DNA from: Lepas anatifera
Taxonomy: Eukaryota > Arthropoda > Thecostraca > Lepadidae
Assembly (NCBI GenBank): GCA_034440635.1
Contig: JAOTON010001129.1
Span: 1,054,001 to 1,118,000 of the forward strand
DNA length: 64,000 bases
Direction: 5' to 3'
Under the pieces are notes generated by a model that was not told the DNA's origin, ran no database searches, and saw only the letters and a list, made by a program, of their open reading frames with translations. Of the stretch, positions 1-10,496 are shown in pieces. Both the position numbers and the translations under genes were made by a program. Position 1 is the first letter of the stretch. Each line of letters begins with the position of its first letter.

Positions 1-780
1 CAGCTAACTGATTCTCAACGTAAGTGGCCTACTATCGAGAGAGAGGCGTTTGCTATAGTATACTGCTTGCAACGTCTCCGTCCCATTGTGTCTGGCACTA
101 AAATAACTGTTTTTACTGATCATAAACCACTTAAATACCTTTTTTACGAGTGAAATGAAAAATCCTAGAATACAGCGCTGGGCCATTTCCTTGGGTGAAT
201 ATGGTTGTGACATCCAGTATGTTACGGGACCCAACAATGTCACTGCTGATGCGTTGTCTAGTCTCAAAAATACCCCTCCTGTGACAGAATTAGATGATGG
301 AGAAAGGTTCGATTGGAAAGGTACCGTAGATGTAGTAGACAAGGACGAGCCGGTTTGTGACAAATTACGTCCAAATAGAATTGGTGTATCCGGCTCCTCC
401 CTTGATCACGCCAATCAAGCAATGAATGATCACTTTGGCGTAAGAGAAACGTCTTTCCCGGCTCCAAATCCTATACAGGTCATTGATAATGCCATTCTAG
501 CAGACATTATGCTTGAAGAAGATGGGGATGATGATGAGGAAAAGACTAGCGAAAACAATCCAAACTACCTAAATTTCACTTTAGATGATATCAGAAAGGC
601 TCAGCAAGAAGATGAAGAAATCAGACAAATTGCTCTCAAATTAAATTCTCCAGAAACTTCTCAGGAACCCAGCTTAGAGAAATATCTCTTGAAAGATGAA
701 ATTGTTTTTCACCTTCAATTAGATACAAAAACTCAACCAAAAACCAAATTACAATTGGTAGTCCCCCTTTCGCTCCGAAA
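1..780 (+). pseudogene. pol: pol: RNase H end and RT-integrase connector (frameshifted)
   Basis: Bases 1-153 encode the end of a Ty3/gypsy RNase H domain. It has the ERE-AFAIVYCLQ helix and a TDHKPL motif whose catalytic aspartate codon is at 118-120. The frame then hits a stop at 151. The next frame, from 155, resumes the family pattern (RIQRWAISLGEY, then GPNNVTADALS). An extra T in the T-run near 139-145 explains the shift. The stretch from about 280 to 700 is acidic and low in recognisable motifs, as expected for the connector before integrase. Family known: Ty3/gypsy pol. The inactivating shift is seen directly. Confidence 0.85.
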
Positions 781-2107
781 AGTGGTGCTACAGAGCCTAC
801 ATGATGGTTTCGTTGGCGGGCATCTAGGAGTTGAAAAGACCATAGATAAAATTCAACGGTCCTACTTTTGGCCTACCATGTTAAAAAGATATCAAACAAT
901 ATGTCCTGACATGTGAGCTCTGTAATCAGAGGAAACTGACCAAAGAACGCCGCCCAATGCAAAACATGCCTCTTCCATCTTACCCCATGGAAATCCTCGG
1001 TATTGATACGGCGGGACCTTTTCCCATGACCCCCAGAGGAAACGTCTATATTTGCACAATAGTCGATCATTTTAGCGGTTGGCAGAAGCTATTTGTCTCC
1101 CAGACAAATCGGCCGAATCCATAGCTCGTTATCTCTGCGAAGAATTCATTCCCCGTCATGGTGTTCCTCGTGTTTTACTCAGTGACCAGGGTACTGAGTA
1201 TTGCAATGCTATCATTGACCTGCTCACTAAAACTCTTGGCATTGTCAAAATTCGAACGTCTAGTTTTCATCCGTGCACCAATGGTGCAGCCGAACGCGTG
1301 CATGCCTCGATCAATGATATGATCTCCAAGCACGTGAATGAGAGTCAAACGAATTGGGACCTTCTTTTACCGCAAACTCTTGCAGCCTATCGAATGAGCA
1401 AACATGCGACTACAAACTACACTCCCTACTTTCTGTTGTATGGCAGAGAGGCCACGCTTCCCATTGACACATTGCTTAAACCACGAGAGCATTATATGGG
1501 AGAAGAGTATGTCCCCATAATGTTTGAAGGTTTACACAGTGCGTACAAAAACGTAAGCAGAAATATTCAAGAAACTCGAGAGAGAAATCGAGAAATTATT
1601 GCTCGGAAAGCTAAACCCTCTTCATTTACTCCTGGACAAGCTGTTTACTATTTTGACCCAACTGTGGCTCGTGGAAATTCAAGCAAACTTACCCTCCGAT
1701 GGAAGCCTTATTATCGCGTGCTGGAACAAAAAGGTCCGGAAAATTACCGCATCAAAAATATGCTTACTCAAAAAACAAAAGTAGTGCATTCAGAAAATTT
1801 GCAGCCCAGAGACATTGAAGATATCTGGGATCGTTCATACGATACAATTAGCCCTCCAATCCAGGTTACTGATTCTAATGACGCTGATACCGCTGTTCCA
1901 CCGCGCCGAAATCCATTTAGAAGCGTGCGCCTCCCCTTCGCCGATCGGGCGGGTCATAAAAACGCAATTTATGACCACGCAGCGAACCCTGGTTTGGGCC
2001 CGACTGAGGAATGCAGTCCTGCCGCCGCGCACGGCGCTGGGCACCCATCCTCTTTCCCACCCTCGGGGCACCTGAACGGAGTGAATGCTCTCGACGGACC
2101 ACTGTAG
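781..2107 (+). pseudogene. pol: pol: integrase with HHCC zinc and DDE core (two frameshifts)
   Basis: The N-terminal zinc domain is visible as HDGFVGGHLG (about 796-830) followed by CELC (about 912-923). The catalytic triad is D at 1005-1007 (in GIDTAGP), D at 1184-1186 (in LSDQGTE) and E at 1292-1294 (in AAERVHASI). The second D and the E are 36 codons apart, which fits the D,D-35-E spacing. About 1620-1830 resembles the GPY/F-like C-terminal region (PGQAVYYF, YYRVLEQKGPENYRI). The frame changes near 890-905 and again at about 1080, where a GG replaces an expected GGG. All three catalytic residues survive but lie in different frames, so the copy cannot make integrase. In life this enzyme would insert the element cDNA. 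Confidence 0.9.
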
Positions 2108-2670
2108 GTCGCACGGAGGAGGACTCGGAAACTCCGAGCCCCCTCACAGCAGGTGAGGCGGCTGCGCCGCCAATAACCCTGGCGGATTCTCATGGTAATG
2201 GAGACTGCCATGAAGAGATGACTAACCCAGAACCTGACAGCCCGCCCACCGTTATAAGTAACCCCACTCAATCCTCTGATAGAGCAGGGAGCGGAGAGCA
2301 GCTGAGTCAGCCGGACTCGTCTCCAGAGTCACATTCCTCGGACGCACCGGCGTCGCATGGGTATAATTTACGATCTAGGCCTAGCACTGGGTTAGACGGT
2401 CCTTTACAGGACGCGACTGTACCGAGAAGGGTTTCGGTGAAACGGAACAGTTCACCACCTGAAACTGCTTTAACTGCTAAACGATATTGTCCCCAGTCTG
2501 ATTCTGACAGTTCTACGGCTGATGTAGATGCTGTCCATGTTGTTGTTGACAGTCCAATGACATGTAATGAAACGGGAGGTCCCCATATAGACCACCCGTC
2601 ACTCTGGTGGATGATTTCGGATGTCGTGCTCTCAATTGCTGGACATATTCTACATGAACTGAATATGTAA
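2011..2670 (+). pseudogene. pol C-terminal tail
   Basis: An open frame overlaps the end of the integrase frame and continues to a stop at 2668-2670. It is rich in Ser, Pro and Asp and contains YNLRSRP, a motif common near the C-terminus of Ty3/gypsy Pol proteins. It is probably the Pol tail reached by a further frameshift between about 2010 and 2105. No enzymatic domain is visible. Confidence 0.6.
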
Positions 2671-2792
2671 CGTTACATTGCTGGATGAATTTCGCATTAC
2701 TGTGCGATAACATTTCGCAATGAACTTTGGACATCAATATCAGATGTAGCTAATAATGTGTTCGTGTCGTCGGCAGACGCTCTGACCCGAAC

Positions 2793-4614
2793 ATGACTTG
2801 GACAAGCTCCCTCCGTGGCTGGCTCGTCGTCACCTTCTGCGTTCTGGGAAGCCTCGCTTGGACTTCCGCAAGCAACACCACTGACCCACCTCCAGAAGCC
2901 GCCCATCTGTTCATTCCCTTGGTAAATTGTACCCAAGCTACTCGTCTTGGGCTATAACCGTGTCGCTGACCACCCAACCCTACCGTCATGAACTTAGAAA
3001 GACTAATGAATTGATCCATGATTTGTGGGCATTTGCGTTGTCACTTTCAGAACGAATCAATTTTACTAGCGCTGACACACATCTTTTACAACTGACATTC
3101 AATAATACTATCCGATCTATCAAACAACTTCACACTGAACACACCAACTTGGTCAAAACCTACGCTCCCATCTTATTACAATCACGTACGAGATCCCGAC
3201 GCGGCCTTATCAATGGCATTGGCTCTATATTGAACTCCCTCTTCGGTACTGCTACAGATGATGAAATCAAAGAATTAGATCGAAATGTAGTGACTATTAA
3301 TAGAAAAGAAACCGTTTTGGCTCATGCTTTTAATGGAACTTTAACGGCACTGAACTCTACTATCATAACTGCTACTCAAAATCGTCGTACCCTGCAAAAC
3401 CTCCGCGCGGCTGTGTTTAATCTTCAACAATCGTACAAAAGCTTGTTTAGCAGTTCTCTTACTGATTCTCAGGTTTTCTCAATTATATTTGCGCTTACAG
3501 ATATTAACGACCAAATATTCATGGTAAGCCGTGGCATTCGCCATGTTCATGATGAACTTGCGATCTTTTTCAGAAAAGCTTGCGTTTGCCCAAGCTGGTT
3601 TTCTTCACAATGGGATATTATCTAAGAAAGTGTTTTTAAACTTGCTTCACAAAATTGAGAAGGAACTACCCACAAATTTTGCCCTTCCGTATACTCAGCC
3701 CCGTCATTACTTTAATCATGTCCGTACCAAACTTGCCTTTCGAAATGGCGTATTTCATGTATTATTTTACATCCCCTTGTTGCTTACAGTGAATGAATTT
3801 GAGGTATTTCGGTTCTTTCCGTACTATGTTCCGCATCCATCACTTAATGTGTCGCTCGGTTACTTCCCCGACGAACCAAAATATTTGTTGATATCACTCT
3901 CCCGTCAACGCTACATTCAACCTTCGGACACTGAAGTTGAAACATGTCTTTGGAAAATACCCTTATTGTTCAATTAACGAGCCTGCTTATTCAACCAGCG
4001 CATCCGCTTCTTGTGTCGTCGCACTCTTCCAACAAAATACGGTTCAAATTGATCGCCTGTGCCTCCCTTTACTGCGCTCCACCACTGGGGTACCTCAAGC
4101 CTTCTATCTGACTCATGGCCGATGGCTCTTGGTTACTGGTGCACCCTTCCATTGTTACTATTGTTACTATTGTTACTATTTGTTACTATTGTTTGCGCTT
4201 ACGTACTGCCAACCCCACCCTTACCATTTCGCAAACTGTTTCGACTATTCAACTGAAACCAGAGTGCTCTGCATCCAGCAGTTCATTCTACCTGCCACCT
4301 TACTATGCTCGCGAAACCATTCTCGAGATACCTCAAGTTAATGCGTCCGAATTGTTGCCTCCATTGCTCCCTGTCTGGAAGCCCCATTGGCACCGCGCTC
4401 TTTTAAATGTGACTCATCTTGTTGATTTACCTCCCCTACATGTTCAGGGTATTCCAGCCATGCCATACTTTGATCAAATCATGAATACACCCTTGCAGAC
4501 GGTGCACACGTCCTCGGATGCCCCTGGTTAATAATTATTGCAGTGGTGGGCGGCTTGACACTCCTTGTTCCTGTCATGGTATTGTGTTGTCGTTTTTCCC
4601 CGAAGGCATGGTAG
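2793..4614 (+). pseudogene. env: env: class-I-like fusion glycoprotein (F/Env type), multiply frameshifted
   Basis: The ATG at 2793 is followed by a hydrophobic signal-peptide-like stretch and then NTT. The next frame (from about 2930) holds a furin-type RSRR site at 3191-3202, immediately followed by a Gly/Ile-rich fusion-peptide-like segment (about 3203-3247). A heptad-like helical region follows at about 3260-3500. This arrangement is typical of baculovirus-F/errantivirus Env. Further shifts occur near 3560-3580, 3950-3965, within the TTACTATTG repeat at 4140-4195, and just before the anchor. A hydrophobic transmembrane segment lies at about 4528-4590, followed by a short basic tail and TAG at 4612. 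The protein would mediate membrane fusion, but this copy is broken in at least five places. Confidence 0.85.
4142..4195 (+). repeat. Short tandem repeat (TTACTATTG-like) inside env
   Basis: About five imperfect copies of a 9-bp TTACTATTG unit lie within the envelope remnant. The reading frame consistent with Env differs on the two sides of it, so expansion of this repeat probably contributed to the loss of the frame. Confidence 0.75.
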
Positions 4615-5189
4615 GCCACTGCAGCCACGCCATCGTTTATACGTGCGACCCCACCCCACGAGCCAGCCATGGAACTCAGAGAGCCACTGTCACACCCCAC
4701 TGTTGACAATGACCTTGCCCCGACGGCATGCCCTCCGGCACGCCCATGCCCGCTTCCCACAATCAGTGAGACAACCGATGAAGAGGTTTCTGCTGTTGAA
4801 TCACTGGCGCCACCTGGCACAGCTGTTCAGTCTGGGTTGCGACCATTTACTTTCCCCGCTTTTCTCAAAGGCCTGTGTGAGGCAACAATTCCAACGTTTA
4901 ATGGATCCCTGTCCATTCTTCGTGTGTTTTTTGTACGGTTCAGGACCTGCGTCCTTGCCAGTAGTTCCGTTGTGAATAGCACCTGTCGTCATTGGTCCTT
5001 CAGGCCATCGCCGTCGGTGATGTGTGCGTCTTGAGTGCCGCAGGGCCTGCGCCCTTACTTTTGGCCATGGCTTTTGCCTTGGTACTTCGTGCTGTAGGTG
5101 TTGTCTGACTGGTCAATCTTCGCCCTTCAGGCTTCGGTTGCTGACATTTTCCGTCAGGATGACTGAAAATGTCCATTTGTGTGTGGGGA
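4615..5189 (+). other. Post-env region, no recognised gene
   Basis: A 121-codon open frame runs from ATG 4669 to 5034 just after the env stop, but it has no recognisable motif and may be chance. The rest looks like 3' untranslated element sequence. A purine-rich patch near 5181-5191 could be a polypurine tract. That is an inference from position only. Confidence 0.35.
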
Positions 5190-6024
5190 GGTGTGTAATG
5201 ATTCGATCTAGCCGGTCGATCTAGCCTGCAGTGGTTTGCACTGGTTAGCATTCTCATTATTTCTTGTCCTCACTAGCCGACACTGCGATCTGCGCTGTAG
5301 TCCGCCCTGTGGTACACCATTACAAAAATACCACATAACTTGTATCGACTGTCTGACCAGATGGCAAGCGCGGGAACCGCGATGTCTGTCGCTGCAGCAT
5401 ACAAGCTCAGGCCGTTTTTTGCTCTAGCCTACCGGCGTAGCTCTCGTTTTTGCTCTACATTCTTCCCATACTTGAAAAGGTTTTGTACACATAAATTTGA
5501 CCCCATATCGAATTCGAATAGCAAAGTCGCGATTTCAGACACTAGGTCTGACACCCTGTTTTGAGTTACTACACTGAGCACCACCTGGAATGTAGAGGTA
5601 AATTCTGTCAATCATATTCATGGGAAATTGTCAATGAATTGTTATTCTTTATTTTGTGGGACTGTGTGAATTTCGGTATCATCGGCTGTGAGTCATTATC
5701 CGGTCTTGTGACGCATGTGTTGGAGCTAATGTGGGATTACGCTCCGAAATATTCAACACCTCCGGTTATGTGTCGGATACGCCCGAGTTACCGGAGGACT
5801 GCGTCGGTTAAAACCTAGTACCCCCGGCCCCCGGGACTAGACTATCACGTGCCACTCGCTCTGCCTGTACTTCTCTGCATTACGCTCTCCAAGTGCTATT
5901 TTTGGACTTAGTCGCTGGCCGTCTTTGGTGATCTATACTTCAGTGTGATACCGCCTGGTGGGCAATCTTTATCTTCATATAAAGATTGTCGGTGACTGCT
6001 CTTCACTTTCAAGACTTTGCCAAT
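5190..6024 (+). repeat. Candidate 3' LTR
   Basis: Position after env, a TGT start beside a purine-rich patch, an ACA end near 6024, and a TATAAA-like box near 5976 are compatible with an LTR of roughly 0.8 kb. The matching 5' LTR is outside the window, so both edges are guesses. Confidence 0.3.
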
Positions 6025-6067
6025 ACAGTGCAACAAGAGGATAATTATTTTATGGCTACTGCCGGAG

Positions 6068-6125
6068 GTGACAGAGAGAGAGAGGAGAGAGAGAGACGAG
6101 AGAGAGAAAGATAGCGAGGAGACGA
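6068..6125 (+). repeat. GA-rich simple sequence
   Basis: Nearly pure GAGAGA/GAGGAG tract between the LTR candidate and the duplicated segment. Confidence 0.8.
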
Positions 6126-6235
6126 AGGAGGAAGAGCAAACGTTACAACGAGGATGAGATACGGTGCGGATAGAGAAATGTTTCTCATGCTATACACGTT
6201 ATACGCTTATCGCCTATATATACGTTATACGCACG

Positions 6236-6276
6236 TTATAAGCTCATCGTTATACCGTATAACGATGAGCGTATAA
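6236..6276. repeat. Near-perfect 20-bp palindrome
   Basis: Arms 6236-6255 and 6257-6276 match at 19 of 20 positions with a 1-nt spacer. The sequence is AT-rich and lies inside the LINE-A remnant. Copy 2 keeps only one arm at this place and has a TA microsatellite beside it. Confidence 0.85.
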
Positions 6277-6524
6277 CTTATACGCTACGTTATAAGCTTC
6301 TTATGTTATATAGATCACTTATTCGTTCGACGATCGAGTACGGCTGTGTTGTGTATGAAGCCGCTCCTTAGTCCGCGAAAAAGATTATCGATATGTCCAT
6401 CATCACGCTATCAGAATAGTAACAGGGGCGTTCCAAGCTTCACCCATAATAAGCATGCTAGTCGAAATTAGTGAAATGCCGCTACAAATGCGCAGTAAGA
6501 CACTCGCTTTGCATTAAGCCATTA

Positions 6525-6984
6525 AAGGGAATGTGGCACCTTTAGAACGTGATTTTAACTGAGATAGCCAAGTTGTAAAGCAAGTCGGAAAACCAGGTGC
6601 TCTACATATGATTTTTCTTTGAACTCGATATTTCCGTAGAAAAAAAAGCTAAAACCTACCCGAAATGACCTCATGTATGATCTCATGTACCTCTCGCCAG
6701 GCGGCCATTGTTGTGAGCTGCTGGTGTGACGACATATGCTGACATCACGATGAGCATCAGCCAATCGAAGCCCTTGAAGTTTTCCAGTATGGTAGTGGTT
6801 GCCAGATCATGACATCATCCACAGGCAGATATGTATTTTTTTCCTAGAGGAGTATTTTAAAAATAAAAGTATTGAGCTTGTTGTACATTTTTCAGAGAAA
6901 TCATGAGTGGTTTCATTATTTTCGGCTAAAAGTGCGCCTAATTACACAAAATTCCAGGATTTTACCAAGGTGCCACGTTCCCTT
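6525..6984 (+). mobile_element. TA-MITE (AAGGGAATGTGG ends), copy 1
   Basis: The termini AAGGGAATGTGGCACCTT and its near-complement AAGGTGCCACGTTCCCTT flank 460 bp. TA lies directly outside each end (6523-6524, 6985-6986), as in Tc1/mariner-type insertions. The element splits the LINE-A remnant, and removing it plus one TA restores LINE continuity. No coding capacity. Other copies are at 19974-20423 and 51229-54358. Confidence 0.85.
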
Positions 6985-7517
6985 TAAAATCAGTCACCAA
7001 CACGCCACACATACCAAACATTGTTTTGGCGACGCCTACCTCTGCCAGATAGACAGTGGCTCGCGCGTTGCAACCCGTCACCCGGGAGTGAGAGTCCGTG
7101 CCTGGCTGGCACAGGCTGGTATCGACAGCAGCCTCGTAGAACCACATGAAGCAGCTGTTATGGAACCATAGCGCATCTCGACAGTTAACATGAACACAGA
7201 TCTACTCCAACAAAGCAAAAATTTGCCTCCTGAACCGACGCGCTAGTAATTTATGAACTTGCGTGTGGAGCCGTTCGAAAACCACGTCTGTTTCTATACA
7301 GACGGTTGCAAAAGAAAGTGACAATGGCACAGGGCGGGGATTTGTTGGTGACGATGTTGAGAAGTTTTCTAGTTTGCCTTACGAAGGATCCATTTTTACT
7401 TCAGAGCTGTGCGCCATTCTTTTGCTGTTTGGACCAGGTGTCTAAGCTGATGGCGAGGAAGTTTGCGATTTTTACCGATTCGCTGTCTTATCTACAGACA
7501 TTGAAGCCATTTTATTT

Positions 7518-8980
7518 CTATAATGCGTCATCACCTTGGCGGGCCATGCTGCAGGTGATTGGATCTTCTGTGAGCACTGAGTGGTTCAGTAGGAAGACAC
7601 AGGCAGTTTGGAGGGCTACCATCTCAGCCTGAAAACTCGAGCAGAGCGAACCTGCTGGTCGCCTGAGCTTATGCTGGGCTCCGTCTGGTGACTCGATGAA
7701 GACCCAGCTCCCCCGCTCGTGACCCCTCCGTGCACTGACCCGTCGGTCCACACCCATGTGGCACATTGAGTCAGGGAAGCGAGGTGGAGGAGAGCTACTC
7801 GCTTCTTCCGGACAGGTGGCGCTCCTGATGTCAGTGGGCCCACGTCTAGTTGAAATGTGACTCACTCTCCTGATACCCACGGCGGAAGACATCGAGGAAG
7901 GAGAGACTCGATGGGGAGGGAGGAGCCTGCTTGATCCCACATCTCTCTGCCCACCTGCCGCCACCCGGTCACCGAGGAGAGTCGAGAGGGCGCTGTTGCC
8001 TCCGCACGTCTTCACAGAGGGTATTCAGGCGGCAGCGCATGGACTTTCACCAGCAGTCGGGTCGCGAGTACCCTCCTTCTGGCCGCTACGGTGGGAGTCT
8101 TACCTCGGCTGGGGGTGGGGCGGGTGCATCCTGTGATGATACGCGCCGACGCTCTCCTTTTGCGTTCCAGCAGCTCGACATGAAATGGCGGTGTGGCGTG
8201 GAGCCACGCTGCGGCCGTTTGCTCCATTGCTCCTCTCACGTAGCCAGTAGCGACGGTTCGGAGGTGCTGTTCGTGCAGTCCCCAGTTGCAGCCCGACAGT
8301 TGACGTAGGTGGGAGATGCGGGGGTGGACCTTCTTCCCCAGTCTCTTACAGTGTGCACCGAAGTGGAGGAGCCGATCGATGGTGACGCCAAGTAGCTGTA
8401 GGGTGTCTCCAGCAGTGACAGACTTCCCGTCGACCTTAAAACTGAACGGATCGGCGTCTCTGGTCCACTGGGACATCACCAGTACTTGGATCTTGGCTCC
8501 TGATACCACCATTTTGTGCTGTCGGTTCCACTTCACGAGGGTGCCAGCAGCAGCTTGCGCCCGGTCCTTGGCGACTTGGATGTTGTTGCCCGTGCAGAGA
8601 GCCGCCGTATCACCGCCGTATCAGGGGAGCATCCGGGAACCGCGCGGAGTGCGTCTACCAGTCGAGCTGCCCATAACAAAAATAAATCTGGCGATAAGGC
8701 ACTTCCTTACGGCAGGCCAGTTCGGAAAGTGCGCTCACTGGAAAGCACGCCATTTAGTTCCACCTTGACTCTTCGGTCCCGGAGCCACTGCCAAATCCAG
8801 GCCATCGTGCAATTTGGCAGCCCTATCTCCAGTAGGAGAACGCGTAGCAGGTGGTGGTCCAATACGTCGTGCGAGTGCGCGAAATCAAACGCGACGGGGA
8901 CGTATTTCTGCGCGGTCAGTCCATCGGGAAGGCGGCTGTGTCTCGATTTGGGCATGCACAGTGCACGTTCACCTCTTCTC
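7518..8980 (-). pseudogene. LINE-B, copy 1: RT and RNase H remnant
   Basis: Reading from high to low coordinates, 8955-8707 encodes an RT palm segment (VAFDFAHSHDVLDHHLL), and 8536-8012 encodes the RT thumb region (KVDGKSVTAGDTLQLLGVTI). 7760-7518 encodes RNase H pieces (WTDGSV with its catalytic Asp, and SSFQAEMVAL with its Glu). The YADD catalytic loop, intact in copy 2 at 22048-22059, is destroyed here near 8608-8624: a stop and YGGD replace it. The last RNase H aspartate is missing where LINE-B abuts LINE-A on the opposite strand. Likely an I/R1-group LINE, inferred from RT being followed by RNase H. Confidence 0.8.
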
Positions 8981-9291
8981 TTAAATTATGCGTCCTGAAC
9001 TTAACCTGAAGACGATGGTTGATGGTATAAGTAGATGGTCAGTGACAAAATATGCTAGTTTTATCAATCTGAATGGTCTTTTCACCTCGATCTAAACACT
9101 GCACATGATCATTAAACGCGCAAATCACAACCAATAAATGAAAAAAGTTATCAATTTATCAAGAGAGTGCTTGGACACGTTGAAACTGTTTTCTTTTTAT
9201 TCTAGCGGGTCCCATTTATGTCACAAATCACACATGCCTATTCCTGCCATGATCTATTTCAACATTCAATCACATGGCTACCAAAATTATC
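8981..9291. other. Non-coding flank shared by both duplicates
   Basis: Alignable with 22421-22727 in copy 2. AT-rich, with no open frame or motif recognised. Confidence 0.6.
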
Positions 9292-9295
9292 TTGA

Positions 9296-10492
9296 CCTTC
9301 GCCCGGGTGGGGGGTCTTTTAGACCCCCCTCGGGTTTTTCCGAAGTGACAAAAAAACAGCGGCGCGCAGCGCCGCCAAACTTGGTCTCACTGTTCCAACA
9401 TAATTTTTAGGTCTTTCCCAAAAATTTTTAGCTCAAGGTCATATCAGGCCAGGTCACCAGGCCAGGTGAAGTGACCTCACCTAAAAAAAATGCTTAGGAC
9501 CGCATAACTAAAAGCAGGGTTAATCGATCAAGTTGACACTCATACCAGATATTGGGCCCACCAGGAGCTACAACATTTGTTCCGCGATTTCTTATATTGG
9601 TGACCTAAGGTCATGTGCAGAGCATGACCTCCCCATTGTAAATACATGGGGACATCACGAAATGAGCTTTTCTCAGTAAGCATGGACGGAATGAACTTCA
9701 AACATCGGTTACGACCTGCTCTTAGCTCATTTCTGAAGTTGATGCCAAACATTTTGACTTGTGACATTTAAAAGGTCACCTTAGGTCAAATAAGTGTTTT
9801 TGTGTTTTTCTCTATAAATTTTGAATAAACTAAGATAGAGCTTTTATTTTGTCACCAAAGTGTTTGTATAGTTACTGCAAGTCAAATGATATACATCATG
9901 ACGATACCAGGTCAAATTGGGTCAGACCGTTGGCCTGGGTCAGGTCAAATTCTTAAATTTGACCTGGCATAGCAATATTATATATCATTCGATTTGTATT
10001 GACGAGAGGATTGCAATGGTGCATCAACTATGGCTGTATCTTGTTTGGTTTGTAAGTTGTTAGCGAAAAAGGAAACGCCCTTATGCATGGGTGGCTATGG
10101 ACATTCCCAAGAATATTCCCAATATTCAGTGACCTGTAGCTCCCTTGGCTTTGACCTGACACGAAAATGAATGCCACTGCAATGAAAGAGCAACTCAAGA
10201 GCTTTCGAATGGTGTTAGAAAAATTTTTCTAGCTATAATTATTTCTGAAATATATGAGGCTTTCTTAGTACACCTCATATTAGCGATTTTGACCTATTTT
10301 GAGCTCAGGTGACCTTGATTTTCACCTGACAAGAAAAATGACTGAAGTATTTTCGATATCATTTTTGAAGAGCTTCGATTGACATTTTGCGTTTTTTCTA
10401 GCTCTCTTAGTTTTTGAGATCGTGGGGATCTTTTTTAGCCCCGCCCCCCACACCAGGGCGAAGGTGGCTCGTACCCGCCACCGGGGCAAGGG
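9296..10492 (+). mobile_element. TTAA-target element with AGGTCA-rich interior, copy A
   Basis: The left end CCTTCGCCCGGG and right end CCACCGGGGCAAGGG are imperfect terminal inverted repeats. They are flanked by TTGA (9292-9295, a decayed TTAA) and TTAA (10493-10496). The paralogous segment has a single unfilled TTAA at 22728-22731 in otherwise alignable sequence, so the boundaries are directly supported. TTAA targets and CCC...GGG ends are the hallmark of piggyBac-type transposition. There is no transposase frame, so it is non-autonomous. The interior carries many AGGTCA/TGACCT hexamers. Confidence 0.85.
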
Positions 10493-10496
10493 TTAA

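Larger units (their letters stand above)
1..6024 (+). mobile_element. Env-bearing Ty3/gypsy (errantivirus-like) element, 3' part
   Basis: The order RNase H, integrase, fusion-type envelope and then a probable LTR is that of an env-containing Ty3/gypsy element. The 5' LTR, gag, protease and most of reverse transcriptase lie before the window. Every coding part carries frameshifts, so the copy is dead. The right edge is inferred, because no second LTR is visible to compare. Shared sequence with the downstream duplicated segment begins at 6147. Confidence 0.85.
6147..7617 (+). pseudogene. LINE-A, copy 1: RT C-terminus and RNase H (I/Jockey group), interrupted
   Basis: The translation around 6305-6360 (LYRSLIRSTIEYGC) and 6400-6515 (HHAIRIVTGAFQASPI, PLQMRSK) matches the region after the catalytic core of Jockey/I-group reverse transcriptases. 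After the MITE at 6525-6984 the element resumes. RNase H motifs appear at about 7275-7310 (FYTDGC), 7395-7420 (FTSELCAIL) and 7465-7510 (FAIFTDSLSYLQ), which supply the D, E and D catalytic residues. These lie in different frames, with stops between them. An AT-rich insertion (about 6210-6300) also splits the RT part. The element is dead. Compared with copy 2, everything upstream of 6147 is lost. Confidence 0.8.
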
